From positions 142,501-206,500 of the forward strand of contig CAJNDS010002742.1 in assembly GCA_905221605.1 (NCBI GenBank): DNA of 64,000 bases. Reading direction: 5' to 3'. Under the pieces are notes generated by a model. It worked only from the letters and a program-made list of their open reading frames with translations, made no database searches and was not told the origin of the DNA. Shown piece by piece: positions 11,501 through 21,274 of this stretch. The stretch's first letter is position 1. Each line of letters starts with the position of its first letter. This DNA comes from Symbiodinium natans (lineage: Eukaryota; Sar; Dinophyceae; Suessiales; Symbiodiniaceae). The position numbers and the translations under genes were made by a program.

Positions 11501-11686
11501 CAACAAAAAACCAAAAACTGAAAAACCAAAAAAAACAAAACCAAAAAAACCAAAAAAAACAAAAAAAAACAATTTTGAGGAACTTTTCGATGTAAGGGCT
11601 GATAATAAGCCACTTCCAGGAGTTCCCCAAAATTGGTTTTTTTGGTTTTGGTTTTTTTGGTTTTCCAGTTTTTGGTCTTTTTGTTG
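11501..11686. repeat. Foldback element with A-rich arms
   Basis: The left arm (11501-11583) and right arm (11621-11686) are imperfect inverted repeats: both contain CCAAAAACTG, a series of CCAAAAAAA blocks, and AATTTTG(A/G)GGAAC when the right arm is reverse-complemented. The loop is about 37 bp. Open frames on both strands (Lys/Pro-rich or Phe-rich) are by-products. Confidence 0.75.
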
Positions 11687-11710
11687 TGTGGGTATAATGA
11701 GTTCGCTGCG

Positions 11711-11753
11711 AGAAAGCAACAAAACGCAGCGGGCTCATTTTACCCCCAAACCC
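11711..11753 (+). repeat. Right arm of the inverted repeat bracketing the AT island
   Basis: Plus-strand partner of 10161-10204, sharing AGAAAGCAACAAAA, CGCAGCGG and CTCATTTTACC in order. The two arms are about 1.5 kb apart with the AT island and the foldback between them. Confidence 0.75.
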
Positions 11754-11866
11754 AACACTCCATGGCTCTGCACCACCAGAACCCGATTACCCCATAACAA
11801 ACATGGAACCCCTGAGGCTTGCAACTTTCATCCCTTAAGCCCAGGAGGAAGCGTATACCCAGAATT

Positions 11867-12040
11867 TCAGCGGGCAGGAAGGGCCTTCCACTGCTGTTCC
11901 GTCTGGCAGCTGGAGAAGGCCGCCGTGGCGCTGATGGCATCCAGGCGCAAGTCGCATTGCCGGGCGCGGCCTAGGGCAAGGTGGGGCATGTTGCCGAGTC
12001 TGGTGAGCTGAGCAGCAGAGCTTTGGCCGGCTCTGGGGTC
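11867..12040 (-). CDS. Candidate 3' exon with a PPR-like motif
   Basis: The exon starts after a strong acceptor (TCCTCCTTAG, exon start 12040) and runs 57 codons in phase 0 to a TGA at 11867-11869. It reads DPRAGQSSAAQLTRLGN and then LRLDAISATAAFSSC-QTEQQWKALPA. The second part resembles the helix pair of dinoflagellate pentatricopeptide repeats, whose usual form is close to ISFNAAISACEKGGQWQQAL. PPR proteins bind organelle RNA. One degenerate repeat is weak evidence, so the family call is tentative. Upstream exons were not found. Confidence 0.4.
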   Translation of the reverse strand, partial: DPRAGQSSAAQLTRLGNMPHLALGRARQCDLRLDAISATAAFSSCQTEQQWKALPAR

Positions 12041-14550
12041 CTAAGGAGGATCTGGTAACTTTAAGATTGCAGATGCTGCGCATTAACAGCTTGGGGCACT
12101 ACGCGGCCGTGCGCGGAAACCGCGCAACAGCGCAACTACACCTCGGCCACCGGCCCAGCATCAGCAAGCCCCAGGACCAAGCATGGCCTTCGCCAGGATT
12201 TGAGCTCTGATATGCGTGTAGGGCTCAGGGCAACACACCACAAGACAACCATAAGACCTAAACCCTGAAGCTAAAGCCCCTAAGACCCGAATACCCGTAT
12301 GCCCCGGTACGAACACCCTGAAGCCCCTTTGTCTCCTCAGTTGGGGAAAACCCTCGACCCCAAAGCCTAAACCCTAAACCAACCCCTGACACACAATGCC
12401 AAACCCTGAACCCTCTAACCCCTAAACCCTGAACCCTGAACCCTGAACCCTAGACCGCAGCCCTGGGAACGGCACTTCGCAAGCACGAGGACGTCAAGGA
12501 GTTGCAGCGCTGCAAGGACAAGCCTCAAGGGCGTGGGGAGCCTTTTTTTCGAGGTGCTTCGGGGCTCGAGAGTTTGGAGCTTCGGGGCTCAGGAACCTTG
12601 GAGGACGACATCTGCGGCGGCTTTTGGGCCAAAGCTACCAAAAATTTTATTCTTCTGCGCTCCTGGCCATCGATGTCAAACCGCTCCGCCTGTACCTCAA
12701 CCGGGTTCAAGCGGTTTAAGGCTCGAGCTAAGGCTTAAGCGGCTTAGGTGGTGTAACAGCAAGCCTACGGTGGCGGGCACCATCCTCAGCGCGGGCTCCC
12801 AAACGGCGGCCTTTCCACAAAAAAGGATGTCCTAAAGGACCTAGACTGGGGCCTATATGAATCGAGCGCGCGTGGTTTCATAGCCCAATCACCTTGTAGA
12901 TAGCCCAACCCCAGGGCACAGCAGGTAGCCCAACATGTCAAGAAGATAGCCCAGATCCGAAATCCCCAGGGCACACAAGGCCCAAAACATGCGACAATGA
13001 TGGGAAAAACCTCTACCTCTTGGGGATGGCATCTTGAAACCAGGATGGAACTATGGAAAAACGTGGGGTCTTCCCGCAGGGCACAGCGAAAAAACAGTAC
13101 CGCTGCCATGAATCCACCTGTGAACGTTTGCTTGAAGCTACCTTTCGGCCTCTCGGTGGCCACGTGAGGCTAGCTTGAGACGCTAACAAAATGCCTGTTT
13201 CGGGGTGCAGGGCACAGCGATAAAGAACTGCCATTGAAACGTAACCTCAAGAGCTGGGCTTTCGATGGGGGAGTATGCATTGTTGTCGGAACGATACCCG
13301 AACGATACCGCGAACGATACCGCGAACGATACCTCGAACCTGTCTTGGCAAGGCCAAGGCCAACATGCACTCGAACCTATGAGTGCGACATGGCTGTGGG
13401 TCTGAATAGGGGTATGTCGCGGTGTCCCATCCCTTTGTTACATACATTCGACGTTCCGTGCCATAAGGGCTATGTCGGCTATGTCGCAAAAAGACTCCCA
13501 GGGCCTGGCACATACCCTGGACTTCTGACTTACTACCCTGAACCCTGATTGCAACCAGCGATCACGCCCTAGCATTCGTGCTTCAAACTTCAGAGTTGAC
13601 CAACACACCAGCGGACATGCACATTCGTACATATCTTCAGATGTACATATCGGCACCCTTATCGCAGGAGCACTTTGGCGTTTCGATGCGTTTCGTGTCT
13701 CAAATACAGCATATAAAACGGTCACATATTCACATGCTCATTGCAAGCGTGCCCTCGCGTGTCGTGTTCCAAAAGCAGCTTACAGAACTATAGCCTGGTA
13801 AGCATCAACTATGTGAATTTTGCTGATTCCGCACGGCACACAGCGATTGGGTTATCTTCTGGGATTGCGGGCTAAAAAAACACATCGACCCAGTAGCAGA
13901 TGGCACACGAGTTCTCCGCGGATGTCTGGGGAACTCTGATAACTCCAGTCAGAAGATAAAGATCTCTGGTTGGCTTCCTCTTCGGTATGGCCAATGACAA
14001 ACCACAGAATGACTTCTAAGGATACCGGAAAGGGGAAAAGGGGGGTTGCTCCACTTGGGCTCCCAGATCCTGCTGGCAGCTCGATCGCCACTATCACGTT
14101 TACGGGACCTTGGGACAAGCGTTACGTGCTGAAAGGGGAGGGTTGTCCTAGCTAAGTGCTTGGGGCGCAGGCTTCTCCAAAAGGCACCGGATAGGGGACC
14201 CTTAAACTTTCTTTTTTTTTTCAACAGAGAGAGTCGTAGCCCTTCCTCTGCGCAGCTCTGCAGCGCGGCGTCCAGCAACCCAGAGGTCCTGCTGTGGTCT
14301 GGGTGGAGAATGGGGGTCTTTTTTCGCAGAGTTGACCTACTTTTTTGTTGTGAAAAGCCGTTGTGGGATTCTGAAGAACCCTACCTCCAAGAAAGAAGTG
14401 AGACTCGGCGTACCCGGAAAGCCAAAAACCCCTGGAGTAAGGACTTTTCTTAAACCATCGACTACGATCCCTATTCTGATTTAAGGAACGGTCCTTTAAG
14501 GGGTTCGGGGTCCTGTGGGCAACATATCAGCTTGTGGCTGATGCTCTTCG
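12041..14550. other. No supported gene; telomere-like repeats and small tandem repeats
   Basis: CCCTAAA and CCCTGAA heptamers lie at 12360-12455. Phrases such as GATAGCCCA(A/G) recur at 12880-12960, and GGGCACAGCGA occurs twice, at about 13079 and 13210. No frame combines coding composition with splice sites. Confidence 0.5.
13290..13337. repeat. 12-bp tandem repeat CGAACGATACCG
   Basis: Four adjacent copies of CGAACGATACC(G/C/T) with one or two substitutions. Confidence 0.9.
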
Positions 14551-14553
14551 AGG

Positions 14554-15262
14554 TTACCTGGAAGTGTTTTTAGGGTTTTGGGCTTTGATCCTTGTTGGCG
14601 TTCGGTGACGCATTGTAAGTGCGTTCTGTACTAAACAGCGTGCCGTGTTCTTCTGCTTGGGGCGCCTCTGGTCAACCACAAGCTCTGAACCTGCCAGGCC
14701 AGGTCCTGTCGAGTACCTTCCTCCTCTGTGTTGTTGGAGGCCTCGCGAGTAACTTGCCATAAGCCGCAACCTCACCATGCCTTGGGTCTGGGAAGCTTAG
14801 TGCTGGGTGGCTTCGGGGGGTGGAGTTTGGGGGTTCAACTTCTGAGCCTGTGCTCTGCCAGCTTGGCGTAGGCTTTGTTGATGGCCACGGTCTCGAGAGC
14901 ATTCACGCGGCCAGTCCTGCTTGGGCTCTTGATTTCGGGTTCTGGGAGGTGGAGATGAGGGCTCTACGTCTTCCGACACTCTTGCAGATTCAACCCAACC
15001 CAAGACCTCCCCAAGTCCAAACTCTTCGGCCCTCGACCCGAGGAGCCGGCTAAGGATCCAAGAAGCAACAGCACCCAACACTCCGGAACCTCCAAATTCC
15101 CCCAAAATTTCCCTTGAGCTCCCAAATCCCTCGCACCCAAGTGCAGGTCCTCTCATTCGGCTTGCTGGCGCGCCGTTTCCGGAGACGCTGCACTTCTGGC
15201 AGGTTCCTGGTCAGCTCCGCGAGCCTGCCACCCGACTTGCCTCCCAGCTTCTCTCGGCACTG
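14554..15262 (-). CDS. Candidate multi-exon gene, unknown protein
   Basis: Four coding-like minus-strand blocks lie in order. Block 1 (about 15140-15262) follows a pyrimidine-rich CCCCGCCCCAG acceptor and reads CREKLGGKSGGRLAELTR and a basic tail. Block 2 (about 14850-14913) reads TGRVNALETVAINKAYAKL after a CAG acceptor. Block 3 (about 14705-14775) reads HGEVAAYGKLLARPPTT and ends AAG|GTACTC. Block 4 (about 14554-14690) reads SELVVDQRRPKQKNTARC and runs to a stop at 14554. The phases between blocks could not all be reconciled, so the exact borders or the joining may be wrong. Product unknown; basic and helical. Confidence 0.35.
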
Positions 15263-15479
15263 GGGCGGGGCGGGGAGGTGGTGGTGATGATGCTTGGAAC
15301 CTCGCACCTAGGGTAGGCCCTCAGGCCTTGTGAGTACAGGGCTGGGGGATGGGGGTGAAGGCGTGAAGGGTTCAGGATTCAGGGTGTTGAGGAGAGTGGA
15401 AGGAAGGACATCTTGTAGGGAGCCCAGGAGCTAGGGACACAAGTTGGGGGCTTCTGGTCGTGCAAAAGGGTCTCACGAA

Positions 15480-15525
15480 CCCTAAACCCTAAACCCTAAA
15501 CCCTAAACCCTAAACCCTAAACCCT
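15480..15525. repeat. Interstitial telomere array (CCCTAAA)x6
   Basis: Six perfect CCCTAAA heptamers plus CCCT. Confidence 0.97.
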
Positions 15526-15540
15526 CTCTTACTATGTGTA

Positions 15541-16378
15541 TTTAAACCCTAATGACCTTCGTGGGCAAGTGGTTTTTTTTCTGGGCCCTAAACCCTGACC
15601 CCCTTCGTGGGCAAATGGTTTTTTTCCTGGGCCGTGCCTCCAAAAACACCCCAAATGAGGGGGACCCCAGGATCGGCCCGGGTCCCAGTTCAAAATGGAT
15701 TTTTTAGTACTGAAATCGACGCTTCTGGGTGGGCTCTCGTTTTCTGGATTTTTGATCAAAACCGAGCCTTTGGGCCCTAAACCCTGACCCCCTTCGTGGG
15801 CAAATGGTTTTTTTCCACCCGGGGGGGGGCCTAAACCCTGACCCCCTTCGTGGGCAAATGGTTTTTTTCCACCCGGGGGGGCCCTAAACCCTGACCCCCT
15901 TCGTGGGCAAATGGTTTTTTTCCACCCGGGGGGGGCCCTAAACCCTGACCCCCTTCGTGGGCAAATGGTTTTTTTCCACCCGGGGGGCCCCTAAACCCTG
16001 ACCCCCTTCGTGGGCAAATGGTTTTTTTCCACCCGGGGGGGGCCCTAAACCCTGACCCCCTTCGTGGGCAAATGGTTTTTTTCCACCCGGGGGGGGTCCT
16101 AAACCCTGACCCCCTTCGTGGGCAAATGGTAAACCCTGACCCCCTTCGTGGGCAAATGGTTTTTTTCCACCCGGGGGGCAACCCTGACCCCCTTCCTGGG
16201 CAAGTGGTTTTTTTCCACCGGGGGGAGCCCTAAACCCTGACCCCCTTCGTGGGCAAATGGTTTTTTTCCACCCGGGGGGGGCCTAAACCCTGACCCCTTC
16301 GTGGGCAAATGGTTTTTTTCCACCCAGGGGGGCCCTAAACCCTGACCCCCTTCGTGGGCAAATGGTTTTTTCTATTTG
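15541..16378. repeat. 54-bp minisatellite containing telomere-like motifs
   Basis: About 12 tandem units (15775-16378) with two diverged outliers at 15541-15636. Each unit reads CCCTAAACCCTGACCCCC, then TTCGTGGGCAAATGG, a T7 run, CCACCC and a G-run of variable length. Because 54 is a multiple of three, minus-strand frames show an 18-residue periodicity; I do not treat them as genes. Confidence 0.95.
15641..15769. repeat. About 130-bp dispersed repeat, copy A
   Basis: The segment runs from AACACCCCAAATGAGG through TTTTTTAGTACTGAAATCG to TGATCAAAACCGAGCC. Two more copies lie at 16438-16568 and 16794-16925. It sits between the outlier units and the main body of the 54-bp minisatellite. Confidence 0.85.
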
Positions 16379-16437
16379 GGGCATAAGGTTTAGGGCTCGT
16401 AGTGTTTGGGGCAGAGGGTTTAGGGCTAAATTTTGCT

Positions 16438-16568
16438 CCCAAAACACCCCAAATGAGGGGGACCCCAGGATCGGCAAGGGTCCCAGTTAAAAATGCGATT
16501 TTTTAGTACTGAAATCGACGGTTCTGGGTGGCTTCTCGTTTTCTGGATTTTTGACCAAAAGCGAGCTT
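16438..16568. repeat. About 130-bp dispersed repeat, copy B
   Basis: Same order of motifs as copy A with a few substitutions. It lies just downstream of the minisatellite. Confidence 0.85.
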
Positions 16569-16793
16569 ACCGGCTTCAGGATTTCAAGTTTTTTCACGTT
16601 CTGTTTTTCAGTGTTTTTAAGGTTTTCCAATGTTTTTCAGGGTGTTTCAGGGTTTTTAACCCTCAATTCTGATGACGGGCCACCCCGGCGACCTTTTCAC
16701 AGCCTAGTTTTGGTCAAGGAAGGGGGGGTCGTATTTTCCAATTTTAAAGGCAAAATAGTCTTCGGAGACCCCCTTGAGAGGGAAAGTTTGCCT

Positions 16794-16925
16794 CCCAAAA
16801 CACCCCAAATGAGGGGAACCCCAGGATCGGCAAGGGTCCCGGTTAAAAATGCGATTTTTTAGTACTGCAATCGACGGTTCTGGGTGGGTTCTCGTTTTCT
16901 GGATTTTTGACCAAAACCGAGCCTT
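16794..16925. repeat. About 130-bp dispersed repeat, copy C
   Basis: Closest to copy B, sharing GATCGGCAAGGGTCCC and TTAAAAATGCGATTTTTTAG. All three copies have the same orientation. Confidence 0.85.
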
Positions 16926-17190
16926 CACGATCGGGGCTTCTAAACCGTAGGGTTTAGGGCCCTAAGAGCATAAAGGGCTTGTTGCGGGCCTTAGATTAGA
17001 TTTCGGGTTTTGGGTCCGTTAAAGACTAAAACATTTTGGACCAATTGGACTTTGAGCTTTAAGCCTACCGGGAAAGTATTGAGTGAACTTTATACTTTCT
17101 CAATGTTATGGGTTTCTTGGGTGGGTGGGGTTTTTTTCCAACGCTTGACAAGCTGCTTGACTAGTGAATGCTCGGACTTGAGATGCTGAA

Positions 17191-17229
17191 CCCTAAACCC
17201 TAAACCCTAAACCCTAAACCCTAAACCCT
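17191..17229. repeat. Interstitial telomere array (CCCTAAA)x5
   Basis: Five perfect CCCTAAA heptamers with a partial sixth. Confidence 0.95.
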
Positions 17230-17345
17230 ATCCTTGAGACGCCTTCGTGGGGCGGCAGCCGCGCCAGCAGCTCCAAGCTCCCTGCCCAGGCCTTCAACTT
17301 TGAGGCTTCGGGGGTGTGCTGGGCTTCGAGGTCTCCAGAGGGTTG

Positions 17346-17425
17346 AGGGTTTAGGGTTTAGGGTTTGGGGTTTGGGGTTTAGGTTTAGGGTTTAGGGTTT
17401 GGGGTTTGGGGTTTAGGATTTAGGG
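17346..17425. repeat. Mixed TTTAGGG/TTTGGGG telomere-like array
   Basis: TTTAGGG heptamers alternate with TTTGGGG in a regular pattern: pairs of one type are followed by pairs of the other. Confidence 0.9.
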
Positions 17426-17793
17426 GTTGCAGCTCATGAAGAAGAAATTGTCAGCAAGCTGTCAAGGGGGCGGGTGTGAGGCGAGCACTGTTCTGCGCTT
17501 GGACTTAAGCTGGAAGACACGAAGCCTCCTCCTCCTCCCGGAATGAGGAAAGTTTGTTTGTCAGCCACGGTCCAGCTGTCTTAGCGTCTTGGGGAAGCGT
17601 TGAGCGACTATACAAACTGTACAGCTCATACTGAGCGCTACCGACAAAATGCCACCTCTCGAATGTCAAAAGCAACGTGAGGCTCACATTGCAACTGATC
17701 TTTCGCAAAGAACTTCACCCCTCAATCGGCTGCAAAAGGAGCCGCGCGGCCACAATCCAGCGCCATCACGCCATTCTCTCACCCGGATGCTCT

Positions 17794-17988
17794 TCACTCC
17801 TCGATTGCCGGGTTTGCCTTCTTGGGATCGTGGAGATACTTCAGGTGGAGGTCGAGGGCCTCTTGGGTATCGAAGCATTGGTTGTTGACGGGAGACTTGA
17901 ACTTGCCGTTCACTTTGATGCCAACATTCTTGAGACTTCCATCGCCAGACTTCGCGGCCTCAGTGATCTCCATCTGTCCTTCTGGCAT
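17794..17988 (-). CDS. Small protein, 64 residues, copy 1
   Basis: The ATG has CACC before it and codon third positions are strongly G/C-biased. The protein starts MPEGQMEITEAAKSGDG. The middle has VNGKFKSPVNNQ, and the end reads CFDTQEALDLHLKYLHDP followed by a Lys/Glu tail. The pattern F-x5-L-x2-H-x4-H matches the helix half of a C2H2 zinc finger, but the two upstream cysteines are missing, so metal binding is doubtful. It has a 60-base 5' UTR starting at a spliced-leader relict and a roughly 290-base 3' UTR. An identical protein is encoded at 18575-18769. Function unknown. Confidence 0.65.
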   Translation of the reverse strand: MPEGQMEITEAAKSGDGSLKNVGIKVNGKFKSPVNNQCFDTQEALDLHLKYLHDPKKANPAIEE

Positions 17989-18047
17989 GGTGCACTATGC
18001 TCCGAACGCAAGTGCTGCGACCCTTTGCGTGTCGGTACCGCAGAGGC

Positions 18048-18062
18048 CTTGAGCCAAATGCT
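18048..18062 (-). other. Relict of the dinoflagellate spliced leader, copy 1
   Basis: On the minus strand the sequence AGCATTTGGCTCAAG lies 60 bases before the ATG of the 64-residue gene. The known dinoflagellate leader ends AGCCATTTTGGCTCAAG; the relict differs by two single-base deletions. This suggests that the gene re-entered the genome from a trans-spliced mRNA. Confidence 0.6.
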
Positions 18063-18574
18063 TGGACACAGAGGGGACGATCAAGGAAAGAGAATGAAAA
18101 GAGACCTTCTCAGCAGGCTGTGGAGGGGGGGGTTGTGTAAGGCGAACATTGTTTTGCGCTTGGGCGAGGGCCCGAGTATTCCCGAATACTATAACAACCT
18201 ATTGCTATAAACATGTACTAGTGACACTAGTGCAACAGTAGAAACATGTAGACATGTAATCGCACAATACCATATGACCTTTGCATATTTAAGCTGGAAG
18301 ACACGAAGCCTCCTCCTCCCGGAATGAGGAAAGTTTGTTTGTCAGCCACGGTCCAGCTGTCTTAGCGTCTTGGGGAAGCGTTGAGCGACTATACAAACTG
18401 TACAGCTCATACTGAGCGCTACCGACAAAATGCCACCTCTCGAATGTCAAAAGCAACGTGAGGCTCACATTGCAACTGATCTTTCGCAAAGAACTTCACC
18501 CCTCAATCGGCTGCAAAAGGAGCCGCGCGGCCACAATCCAGCGCCATCACGCCATTCTCTCACCCGGATGCTCT

Positions 18575-18769
18575 TCACTCCTCGATTGCCGGGTTCGCCT
18601 TCTTGGGATCGTGGAGATACTTCAGGTGGAGGTCGAGGGCCTCTTGGGTATCGAAGCATTGGTTGTTGACGGGAGACTTGAACTTGCCGTTCACTTTGAT
18701 GCCAACATTCTTGAGACTTCCATCGCCAGACTTCGCGGCCTCAGTGATCTCCATCTGTCCTTCTGGCAT
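18575..18769 (-). CDS. Small protein, 64 residues, copy 2
   Basis: This encodes the same 64-residue protein as 17794-17988, with no amino-acid difference seen. It has the same CACC-ATG context, 5' UTR length and spliced-leader relict. One nearby base change (GGGTTT to GGGTTC) falls at the coding end. Head-to-tail, same-strand copies of a short gene are typical of dinoflagellate tandem arrays. Two identical reading frames with few UTR changes indicate either a recent event or conversion. Function unknown. Confidence 0.65.
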   Translation of the reverse strand: MPEGQMEITEAAKSGDGSLKNVGIKVNGKFKSPVNNQCFDTQEALDLHLKYLHDPKKANPAIEE

Positions 18770-18828
18770 GGTGCACTATGCTCCGAACGCAAGTGCTGCG
18801 ACCCTTTGCGTGTCGGTACCGCAGAGGC

Positions 18829-18843
18829 CTTGAGCCAAATGCT
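18829..18843 (-). other. Relict of the dinoflagellate spliced leader, copy 2
   Basis: The same AGCATTTGGCTCAAG sequence as in copy 1, 60 bases upstream of the second ATG. Homology between the two gene copies fades immediately upstream of this motif. Confidence 0.6.
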
Positions 18844-19356
18844 CGGAGAGTATGCGAATTGGAGCTGGAAGGTTGCGGACAGTGACTTCAGTGTCTTTTA
18901 GCCGCGAATCCGATGTTAAGCTTCTGGCCCCGCCGATGGCACATGCGCAGGCGGCTCCAGTGAAAGTGATGTGGTCCGACTCGAGACTGCAACAGGACAG
19001 TTGGGTTTGGGATTTTGGAGTTTGGGGCTTTCAGGGTTTTGAAGCCTCAATTTCCCTTCTCTTCGACAGGGAAGCCTCTGAGATGGGGCCCGAAGCCCTC
19101 CAAATGCACGCGGCTTTGGCTGGGGCCCGCCTCAGCTCCGCCAGGCTCCGGAACCTCAGCTTCGGGTTTTTGGGCTGAAGGCTCGAGGGTTTGGGGCTCC
19201 ATAGGGCTCTGAACCCCCTAAACCCTCCACACCAAACTGCTCCAAAGCCCAAGCCGACCCCACTTGGGGCCTGGCATCCAGAGGGCCCAGCCCCAGATCT
19301 GACCGTCGAGACACGCAGTGATGGCCGACTGGGGTCCCGGAGGGCTTCTGCTAGGG

Positions 19357-19454
19357 TCTAGGGTTTAGGGTTTAGGGTTTAGGGTTTAGGGTTTAGGGTT
19401 TAGGGTTTAGGGTTTAGGGTTTAGGGTTTAGGGTTTAGGGTTTAGGGTTTAGGG
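19357..19454. repeat. Interstitial telomere array (TTTAGGG)x13
   Basis: Thirteen perfect TTTAGGG heptamers (19364-19454) preceded by one TCTAGGG variant. This is the longest pure array in the window. Confidence 0.98.
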
Positions 19455-19459
19455 GCTTA

Positions 19460-20866
19460 CGCCTAGGGTTTGTCTAGAGAAGCTGACCTTACAAGAGTTG
19501 TCTGCTGGAAGCTGTTGACTTGCAGGCGCTTTGGTGTCTTGAGCTCGCCTTCATGCGACAAGCTTGTAAGCAGACCTTCCTTCCAACATCCTGACGCCTG
19601 AGATGGCCCCCTACATCCATACGCCCTGAAGGAAAACATGGCGAACAAAGCCCGCCTTAAACCCCAAGCCCTCACAAGCGAGAGCAAAAAGCAAAGCTCA
19701 CCCCAGCCCATCCCTCAACCCTAAGCCTGGCACTGCTTGAATATGCAAGCTCCCTCGGCCAAGAACCTAGAGCACCGCGCCTTGTTAAACGCCAAACCCT
19801 AAATCCTACTCCAAACCCTAAAGCCCTAAACTTCAAAAGCCCTCAAGCATCCTAAACCCTAACAATCACAAAGCGACCGACAGCCTAAGCTTCAAAAACC
19901 CGAAGCTCTTAAACCCTAAAGATCCAGGCTAACCTTCAGAAACCCTGAGACCCCAAACCTCAAAAACCCTAAAAACCTCAACTTCAAGAACCCTCCAAAT
20001 CCCCAAACCTTACCCTGCAAAGCCTGAAACCCTGGAATCGATACCCCCTAAACCAAAACTCCCGAAGCCCCTGCTATCACCGCCTGTCCCTACATAACTG
20101 AGTAGCCACAACTTAGCCGTGCAACACCGCCAGTTTTTTGTTATCGGGGTCCCTCCTTCCCAAGACCCTACAAGCCCCCAAGGCCAAACAAAACACGAAA
20201 ACCCGCACCCCCCTCCTCCCCCCCCCCGCACCCAAAAATGAAATCACAGGGTGCAACGCTCATGCCTCCAAATGTCTTTGTACAAAATACCCTCAGGCCC
20301 GGACGTTAAAGGTCGCGCGGTCCAAACCCGGCTCGGGAAGCTGGCAGCTGGGTGGTGGCCCAAGGTTTGCTGTAGGCTTTGGGGGCTTGGGGCTTGCCAG
20401 GGTTCAGGGTTTGGGGCTTTTAGGGTTTCAGGGTTTTAGGGGTTTAGGGTTTTGGGGATTGAAAAGCTTTTAGGGCTTAGCCATAAGGCGGGGGGAAACG
20501 CAAGAAGGTGAGCGAAACGCAGGCGGGGCAATCCGGTGGGCTCTCGAAGAGGTTCAATGCTTAGGGCATCTATACACGAGTGAGCCCGGGCGGCTGGACC
20601 TGGGCTTCGGGAGGGTTTGAGGTTCAGGGCTGAATGGGTCTCAGCGCGTGGGGCTCCCGGGAGGGGACATTCGAGTCCCTAAACCCTTAACCCAAAACCC
20701 TTATCCCAAAACCCAAACCCCAAACCCCAAACCCCAAACCCTAGATGGACAGGGACCCGATGCGGCTTTTCCAGCAAGAGAAAAATGTGGCTCCCCGCCG
20801 ACTCGATTAGCCAGCGGCCGGGAGGGACGCCCCTTGCCGGTGTCCCCTGACTCCCGCTGCACTCAC
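19460..20866. other. No gene seen; dense degenerate telomere-like DNA
   Basis: CCCTAAA-like words, many with one changed base, recur at short intervals on both strands (for example 19795-20060 and 20690-20750). No exon signals are convincing. Confidence 0.6.
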
Positions 20867-20986
20867 CTTTGCAGAAAGCCTCGCAGGAGACTTAAAAGTA
20901 CAAGGTCGTCAGATACATTATCGGAAACCGCCCCAAGCCGCGTACAAAGACGGCTGAGGCCTTTTTTTGCCTTTTGTAAAGGCAAC
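20867..20986 (-). CDS. Candidate internal exon, unknown protein
   Basis: The exon follows a CTCCTTTTAG acceptor (start 20986) and ends at a textbook donor (AAAG|GTGAGT, end 20867). In the open phase it reads LPLQKAKKGLSRLCTRLG and then VSDNVSDDLVLLSLLRGF. Both splice sites are strong and the frame is open throughout. No family recognised and no partner exon located. Confidence 0.42.
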
Positions 20987-21274
20987 CTAAAAGGAGGTAC
21001 TATGTGCATGAGAAAGACCCGCGTCAATACAGCCGCAGGATGTGGTGCTGGATCTGCTGCATGGACCTGCCCGGTTGCAGCATTCAATGCTTGCAGCCCT
21101 CAGCGGATGAAGATATTCAGCTGCCCACCTCTAAACCTTGTCCCTAAACCCTAAACCCTAAACCCTAAACCGCATGTGAACCCTGTGGCTGGGCAATCCG
21201 ACAGCAGCATTGCATCGCAGGAGGCCAGCAGAATGGAGAGCTGGCACAAAGGATCGTCCTGACGGTCTGCGGGC

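Larger units (their letters stand above)
17505..18064 (-). repeat. Tandem duplicated gene unit, copy 1
   Basis: About 560 bp nearly identical to 18289-18845. I saw one 3-bp indel in a CTC run near 17525 and two single-base changes. On the minus strand homology begins at the spliced-leader relict and ends at CTTCCAGCTTAA. Diverged similarity in the 3' flank (17451-17503 against 18108-18162) shows that the duplication once extended further. Confidence 0.93.
18289..18845 (-). repeat. Tandem duplicated gene unit, copy 2
   Basis: See 17505-18064. A 120-bp stretch without a counterpart (18166-18288, containing the palindrome CACTAGTG) separates this copy from the diverged shared 3' flank. Confidence 0.93.

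Noticed and set aside
15831-16323. Periodic 18-residue repeat protein
   Set aside because: 54 bp is a multiple of three, so several frames stay open; G-run length changes break the frame between units.
15775-16378. CRISPR-like array of regularly spaced repeats
   Set aside because: The 54-bp units are contiguous with no unique spacers and the genome is eukaryotic; it is a minisatellite.
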